NCBI GenBank assembly: GCA_023432655.1
Contig: JAEYUK010000234.1
Location: 1 to 8,288, forward strand
Source of the DNA: Pseudomonadota bacterium
GTDB taxonomy: Bacteria; Bdellovibrionota; Bacteriovoracia; Bacteriovoracales; Bacteriovoracaceae
Direction of reading: 5' to 3'
DNA length: 8,288 nt
Below, in pieces: positions 5,896-8,288 of the stretch (positions are counted from its first letter, which is position 1; every line of letters begins with the position of its first letter). Under the pieces are notes generated by a model. It was not told the DNA's origin, ran no database searches, and saw only the letters and a list, made by a program, of their open reading frames with translations. Both the position numbers and the translations under genes were made by a program.

Positions 5896-6840
5896 ATGAA
5901 AACGTTTGGCCGACTTATTTTCTTCTCTATTTTGGGTACCTATTTAGTCATTCTTGCAGGCGCAGTTGTGCGAGGGACCGGCTCCGGTCTGGGATGCCCT
6001 GACTGGCCAACCTGTTTCGGACAATGGATTCCTCCTACCGACATTTCACAACTCCCTCCTAACTACAAAGATCTCTATAAAATCTCAGGTAAAACCATCG
6101 CAGATTTTGAGGCCTTCAAAACCTGGACGGAATATGTGAACCGCTTACTGGGCGTGGTTCTAGGCTTTTTAATCGTTCTCCTCTTTGGCTTTTCATTTAA
6201 GGTGAGAAATCTAGATAAAAATCTCCCATGGTTTTGCGCCGGTCTCCTGGTGTTAATTCTTATTCAAGGAGGTGTTGGAGCTCTGGTGGTTTCAACCCAT
6301 CTGAAGCCCTTCCTCATTACTATTCATATGCTCCTGGCGGTTCTGCTCCTCTTCGGCTTACTGTATTTAAGAAAGTATTTTAATGATTTGGAAAATACGG
6401 CCTTAGTTTCACCTCAAGATAACAAAGCGAAGCTTATTACCAAAGTTCTGGTGGGACTAACCTTCTTTCAGGTCATGCTTGGCACGCAAGTCCGTCAACA
6501 AGTGGACCACTATACCCGTGATACAATGATGGCCACCCATGAAACAATTATCAGTTTCCTTGGGGGCACTTTTTATTTTCACAGGACCTTTTCCATTATT
6601 ATCATCGGGCTCTTTCTCTACCTTTTAGTTTACCTGAAAAAGAATCTACTACGGGAAGGCTTCACTCTTGCCTTGTTTGCCTTTATTGGCGTTCTAGGAA
6701 ATGTCTTCTCTGGGATCGCATTAAACTACTTTGGTTTTCCAACAAACGCACAGCCGCCCCACCTCTTTTTCGGTGTGCTGACGCTGGGTCTGCTCTATTC
6801 ATTGCATCTGAATCTTAAAGAGAGTTTGCTGGAGGGATAA
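5896..6840 (+). CDS. ctaA: Heme A synthase (CtaA/COX15)
   Basis: An integral membrane enzyme that oxidises the C8 methyl of heme O to give heme A for cytochrome c oxidase. The 314 residues hold eight predicted membrane segments (about 6-25, 79-101, 110-132, 138-158, 178-197, 226-248, 254-277 and 286-306) in two related four-helix halves. Signatures are AGAVVRGTGSGLGCPDWPTC (21-40) with the paired cysteines Cys34 and Cys40, EYVNR in helix 2 (Glu79), QGGVGALVV (124-132), His144 in helix 4, TQVR (197-200), and His229 (FHRTF) and His289 (QPPHLFFG) as likely heme b ligands of the second half. Helix 2 has Asn82 where Bacillus CtaA has His60. TAGGGT precedes the ATG by about 6 bases. The gene diverges from mntP, and its last 26 bp overlap the end of the convergent RNA methyltransferase gene. 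No other cytochrome oxidase assembly gene is in view. Confidence 0.94.
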   Translation: MKTFGRLIFFSILGTYLVILAGAVVRGTGSGLGCPDWPTCFGQWIPPTDISQLPPNYKDLYKISGKTIADFEAFKTWTEYVNRLLGVVLGFLIVLLFGFSFKVRNLDKNLPWFCAGLLVLILIQGGVGALVVSTHLKPFLITIHMLLAVLLLFGLLYLRKYFNDLENTALVSPQDNKAKLITKVLVGLTFFQVMLGTQVRQQVDHYTRDTMMATHETIISFLGGTFYFHRTFSIIIIGLFLYLLVYLKKNLLREGFTLALFAFIGVLGNVFSGIALNYFGFPTNAQPPHLFFGVLTLGLLYSLHLNLKESLLEG

Positions 6841-7357
6841 AGTTTCTTCCTCTGGTGAACTCATACATCACAATCGAAGCGGCAACTGAAACATTCAGAC
6901 TTTCTACCAATCCAAATTGAGGAATTTTGATAAACTTAATTTTAGGATAAAGTTCCTTTTTGAAAGTAAAACCAAACCCCTCATGTCCGAGAATGAAGGC
7001 CGATTTGTCCGGAAAGGAAACTTCGTGAATAGAATTTTCGGCCATGGAATCAAAAGCGTAAAATGTATATCCCTCTCTGTCCCATTTCTCATAACTTTCA
7101 TGAAAGGTTTTATGCATGTTCCACGGAACACGCTTCATACACCCCTTAGCAGGAAGGGGATCAAAAAAAGAAGTACCCACCACGTCAACCGCACGAGAAC
7201 CAAAGGCTTCGGCCGAACGAATTATTTTTCCGATATTAAAATCAACTTTTAAATGGTCAAGGATCAAAACATAAGGAAAGGGCCCAGGCTTTGCCATCAT
7301 TTTATTGAGAAGGCGCTGTCTCTCAAAAGTTTTTTGCATATACTGACGCTTATTCAT
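6815..7357 (-). CDS. SpoU/TrmH-family RNA 2'-O-methyltransferase
   Basis: A 180-residue SPOUT methyltransferase that should transfer a methyl group from S-adenosylmethionine to a ribose 2'-OH in tRNA or rRNA. The three SpoU motifs are present: NIGKIIRSAEAFG (41-53) with Asn41 and catalytic Arg47; FILGHEGFGF (121-130) with Glu126; and KIPQFGLVESLNVSVAASI (144-162) with the SLN signature at 153-155, which forms the knotted cofactor site. Only about 25 residues precede the fold, so the extra RNA-binding domain of RlmB-like members is absent. The target nucleotide cannot be predicted. The ATG at 7357 has no good ribosome site; an in-frame Met7 has none either. The gene diverges from the glycosyltransferase (39-bp gap) and its last 26 bp overlap ctaA tail-to-tail with no terminator between them. 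Confidence 0.9.
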   Translation of the reverse strand: MNKRQYMQKTFERQRLLNKMMAKPGPFPYVLILDHLKVDFNIGKIIRSAEAFGSRAVDVVGTSFFDPLPAKGCMKRVPWNMHKTFHESYEKWDREGYTFYAFDSMAENSIHEVSFPDKSAFILGHEGFGFTFKKELYPKIKFIKIPQFGLVESLNVSVAASIVMYEFTRGRNFIPPANSL

Positions 7358-7396
7358 GGGATAATCTTAACTAAATGATTTCAAAAAGGCGATGGC

Positions 7397-8288
7397 ATGT
7401 TGGGACTTCTGGCCTTTGGTTTGACGGCCTTAATGATTTATACTCTGGTGAAGAATGCTCTCATTGGCATTCAATTAAATGCTCACGATGAGTACACCGG
7501 CACAATGGAACTCATTATTCCGATCACTTCCCATTCAGAGTTTTACCTTGAACCGTGGTTAAACAATCTTTCATCCTTCAATACCTTTGGTGGACATCTT
7601 AAAATCCATATCCTCGTTGATGGTCACCATCCTTCGGCCAATGCCTGGCAGGTGCTCCATGAAAGACTCCCCTTCATAGAGATTCATAGTTTCTTACTAA
7701 GACCCTTAGGTCGGGAAGCAATACCCTGGATGCTCGAACAAATAGCTCCCCATATAAAAGGTGACGTCGTTATTATCGGTGATCCAGAGCTAGTTCCAAC
7801 TGTTCATGCTTTTAAATCCCTAGGGCATTTAGTGAGTCATCGTCAAAAGGCTTTCTTCGTTCTCCCTCAGACGCATAAACAAAATATTTTAGGTGAAGCC
7901 ATCGCTGTGATTAATCCCACTCTCGCTCTGGCCTCAATCTTTGGTTTTAGACGAATTAGAAGAAATGTTTCCCACCCTCTTGTAAGCATTGCCCAGGGAT
8001 GGATGGGCATGCCTCTTAGTACCTTTAAGAGCTTTGATTTTGGACGCATCAATATTCCTTCCTGGAAGGAAGCTTTGGCCAAAGGCTGGGACATGGAAAA
8101 TAAAACTTATATCCTGGCCTTTGGAGAAAAACATCTTCTTCGCTACTACCCAGAAAATCTCAAAGTTCATCTTTACCAGCTAAAAAGATTCTGGGGAGAA
8201 CTGTGGCCCAAAGGTGAAAGGACCGGCCTTTTCCTTTATCTTGTGGCCCTCATCATCTGGCTCTTTCCCATTTTATTCTTCTTCAGCC
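7397..8288 (+). CDS. Membrane-anchored family-2-like glycosyltransferase, 3' end beyond window
   Basis: The frame stays open from the ATG at 7397 to the window edge (297 codons). AAGG (7386-7389) lies 7 bases before the ATG, and an in-frame stop at 7376-7378 excludes a longer form. Residues 1-24 form a membrane anchor. Then come MELIIPITSHSE (37-48) and LKIHILVDGHH (68-78), matching the first strands of a GT-A/GT2 nucleotide-sugar fold. IKGDVVIIGDPELVP (120-134) lies where GT2 enzymes have the metal-binding DxD (here GDPE), and YQLKRFW (260-266) resembles the QxxRW acceptor-site motif of processive and lipid glycosyltransferases. A second membrane segment starts near residue 277. It may glycosylate a lipid or surface polymer at the inner membrane; the substrate is unknown. 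The DxD and QxxRW matches are imperfect, so activity is not certain. Confidence 0.72.
   Translation, partial: MLGLLAFGLTALMIYTLVKNALIGIQLNAHDEYTGTMELIIPITSHSEFYLEPWLNNLSSFNTFGGHLKIHILVDGHHPSANAWQVLHERLPFIEIHSFLLRPLGREAIPWMLEQIAPHIKGDVVIIGDPELVPTVHAFKSLGHLVSHRQKAFFVLPQTHKQNILGEAIAVINPTLALASIFGFRRIRRNVSHPLVSIAQGWMGMPLSTFKSFDFGRINIPSWKEALAKGWDMENKTYILAFGEKHLLRYYPENLKVHLYQLKRFWGELWPKGERTGLFLYLVALIIWLFPILFFFS

Noticed and set aside
6917..7252. 111-codon plus-strand open frame opposite the RNA methyltransferase
   Set aside because: It is entirely antisense to all three SpoU motifs, with no ribosome site or recognisable domain.
7375..7491. Short plus-strand frame from the ATG at 7375
   Set aside because: It ends after 38 codons, has no ribosome site, and overlaps in another frame the glycosyltransferase start, which has both a ribosome site and a long conserved-looking frame.

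Overview
This window looks like ordinary chromosomal DNA from a Gram-negative, aerobically respiring bacterium. By eye the base composition is slightly AT-rich and coding density is very high. A heme A synthase implies an aa3-type (or other heme A-containing) terminal oxidase. Several products carry Sec or lipoprotein signals. The protein style, with many small exported proteins and a QEGLA-type metallopeptidase beside a globin, would fit Bdellovibrionota (a Bacteriovorax/Bdellovibrio-like lineage). That assignment is an inference from general resemblance, not a proof. I found no tRNA, rRNA, CRISPR array, insertion sequence, phage gene or other sign of recent transfer, and no gene-free stretch longer than about 135 bases.

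Layout. Bases 1-2058 hold a minus-strand run of three genes for exported proteins. In transcription order these are a secreted beta-propeller-like protein, a class I glutamine amidotransferase-type gamma-glutamyl hydrolase (peptidase C26) with a lipoprotein signal, and the first 19 codons of another secreted protein that starts in an ATGA overlap and leaves the window. Divergent from this run is a DUF1704/QEGLA (MATCAP-like) metallopeptidase gene (2096-3286). It meets tail-to-tail, with a 6-bp overlap, a minus-strand group II truncated hemoglobin gene (3281-3655, start revised by its ribosome binding site). Divergent from the globin is a tiny Cys/His-rich lipoprotein (3788-3982), and the gap between them contains a 25-bp palindrome-like element. 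A strong two-way terminator (3986-4014) closes that unit.

The next minus-strand operon runs from 5819 down to 4017: a MntP-type manganese exporter followed, 3 bases later, by threonine ammonia-lyase with a C-terminal ACT domain. Heme A synthase (ctaA, 5896-6840) diverges from mntP. The 76-bp gap between them contains a 22-bp inverted repeat that is a good candidate operator. ctaA overlaps the end of a convergent SpoU/TrmH-family RNA methyltransferase by 26 bp (6815-7357). A membrane-anchored family-2-like glycosyltransferase (7397 to the right edge, incomplete) diverges from the methyltransferase.

How the genes may work together. The centre of the window has a loose heme/oxygen/metal theme (globin, QEGLA peptidase, Cys/His-rich lipoprotein, manganese exporter, heme A synthase). 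The left end is an exported-protein operon. I see no evidence for a completely new multi-gene system. The points most worth a second look are the QEGLA peptidase-globin pair, the exported C26 hydrolase operon, the two palindromes in divergent promoters, and the sequence oddities in CtaA and the glycosyltransferase.
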